Source of the DNA: an uncultured Prevotella sp.
GTDB lineage: Bacteria > Bacteroidota > Bacteroidia > Bacteroidales > Bacteroidaceae
Direction: 5' to 3'
DNA length: 64,000 bases
Assembly: GCA_946402275.1 (NCBI GenBank)
Contig: CAMIVY010000003.1
Coordinates: forward strand, 1 to 64,000
This document shows positions 63,777 to 64,000 of this stretch, in pieces (within the stretch, counting starts at the first letter, position 1; every line of letters starts with the position of its first letter). Below the pieces are notes generated by a model. The model had not been told where the DNA came from. It searched no databases and saw nothing but the letters and a program-made list of their open reading frames with translations. Made by a program: the position numbers and the translations under genes.

Positions 63777-64000
63777 AGGTGAGCATTGCATTTTTTATTT
63801 TCTTTACCACCATCCAGGGCAACAGCATGAATGCCAGCAGTGCCGCAAAGTGGAACCACGACTCAATAAGCGGGAAGCCATTGAATACGCAGGCCTGATA
63901 GATCATCCAATAGTGGCGCAAGGGGAACAGCCACGAGAGCGACTGCAAAGCACCATCCATTCCCATTACGGGGAAGGCGGAGCCTGCCATCGAGATGCTG
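63760..64000 (-). CDS. ABC-2 type transporter permease (5' end beyond the window)
   Basis: The last 80 or so codons of a gene that continues past the window end. The visible part (SMAGSAFPVMGMDGALQSL, then WLFPLRHYWMIYQACVFNG, then a final hydrophobic helix) is the typical C-terminus of an ABC-2 permease. It overlaps the start of the next permease gene, so the two are likely a heterodimer. Confidence 0.8.
   Translation of the reverse strand, partial: SISMAGSAFPVMGMDGALQSLSWLFPLRHYWMIYQACVFNGFPLIESWFHFAALLAFMLLPWMVVKKIKNAMLTYVYIP

Overview
The window looks like chromosomal DNA of a Bacteroidota member, most likely Prevotella/Segatella or a close relative. The reasons are the recurrent TAnnTTTG -7 promoter boxes with TTG/TTTG -33 elements, weak or absent Shine-Dalgarno sites, a giant SprA-type outer-membrane translocon protein, meso-diaminopimelate dehydrogenase, lipoproteins with a Lys-Glu-Asp motif just after the lipid cysteine, and a Bacteroidales-type VirE / HU / smalltalk cassette. 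The species call is inference; no rRNA or tRNA gene was seen.

Layout. 1-1.8 kb: a BI-1 family membrane protein and a secreted SGNH hydrolase. 1.8-9.4 kb: a lactate utilisation locus, with an FAD/Fe-S D-lactate-dehydrogenase-type protein divergent from lldP-lutABC. 9.4-16.4 kb: a tightly packed leftward eight-gene run (MATE pump, cytidylate-kinase-like protein, phosphoesterase, 61-aa membrane protein, rmlB, duplicated PH-like membrane protein, purT, FemAB/GNAT-like protein). 16.4-24.2 kb: subtilase, xseA-xseB, ilvE-trmB, a PBP4-type peptidase and nadB. 24.2-35.8 kb: ruvA-sprA, ddh, a histidine acid phosphatase and a secreted protein.

35.9-59 kb is accessory in character. A lipoprotein - amidohydrolase - amidohydrolase - lipoprotein array is followed by a 14-kb island. 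The island holds a VirE/DUF3987-type cassette with an M15 peptidase, two unrecognised proteins of about 430 aa, a single-chain Type IIG restriction-modification enzyme, and an XRE - ImmA/IrrE - PIN-like operon with a candidate operator. It also has a 173-bp near-palindrome, an HU-family protein and a 36-aa smalltalk protein. The island is bracketed by two full-length paralogous lipoprotein genes in direct orientation that share 68 identical bases. A 27-mer in the VirE-type gene recurs inverted in the palindrome 10 kb away.

59-64 kb: a translationally coupled pair of Cache/HAMP sensors, one a complete histidine kinase and the other lacking the phospho-acceptor histidine and ATPase domain, next to ABC-2 permease genes, one of which runs off the window end.

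Purine-rich short tandem repeats recur at gene junctions across the whole window, mostly with the purine strand as the sense strand.
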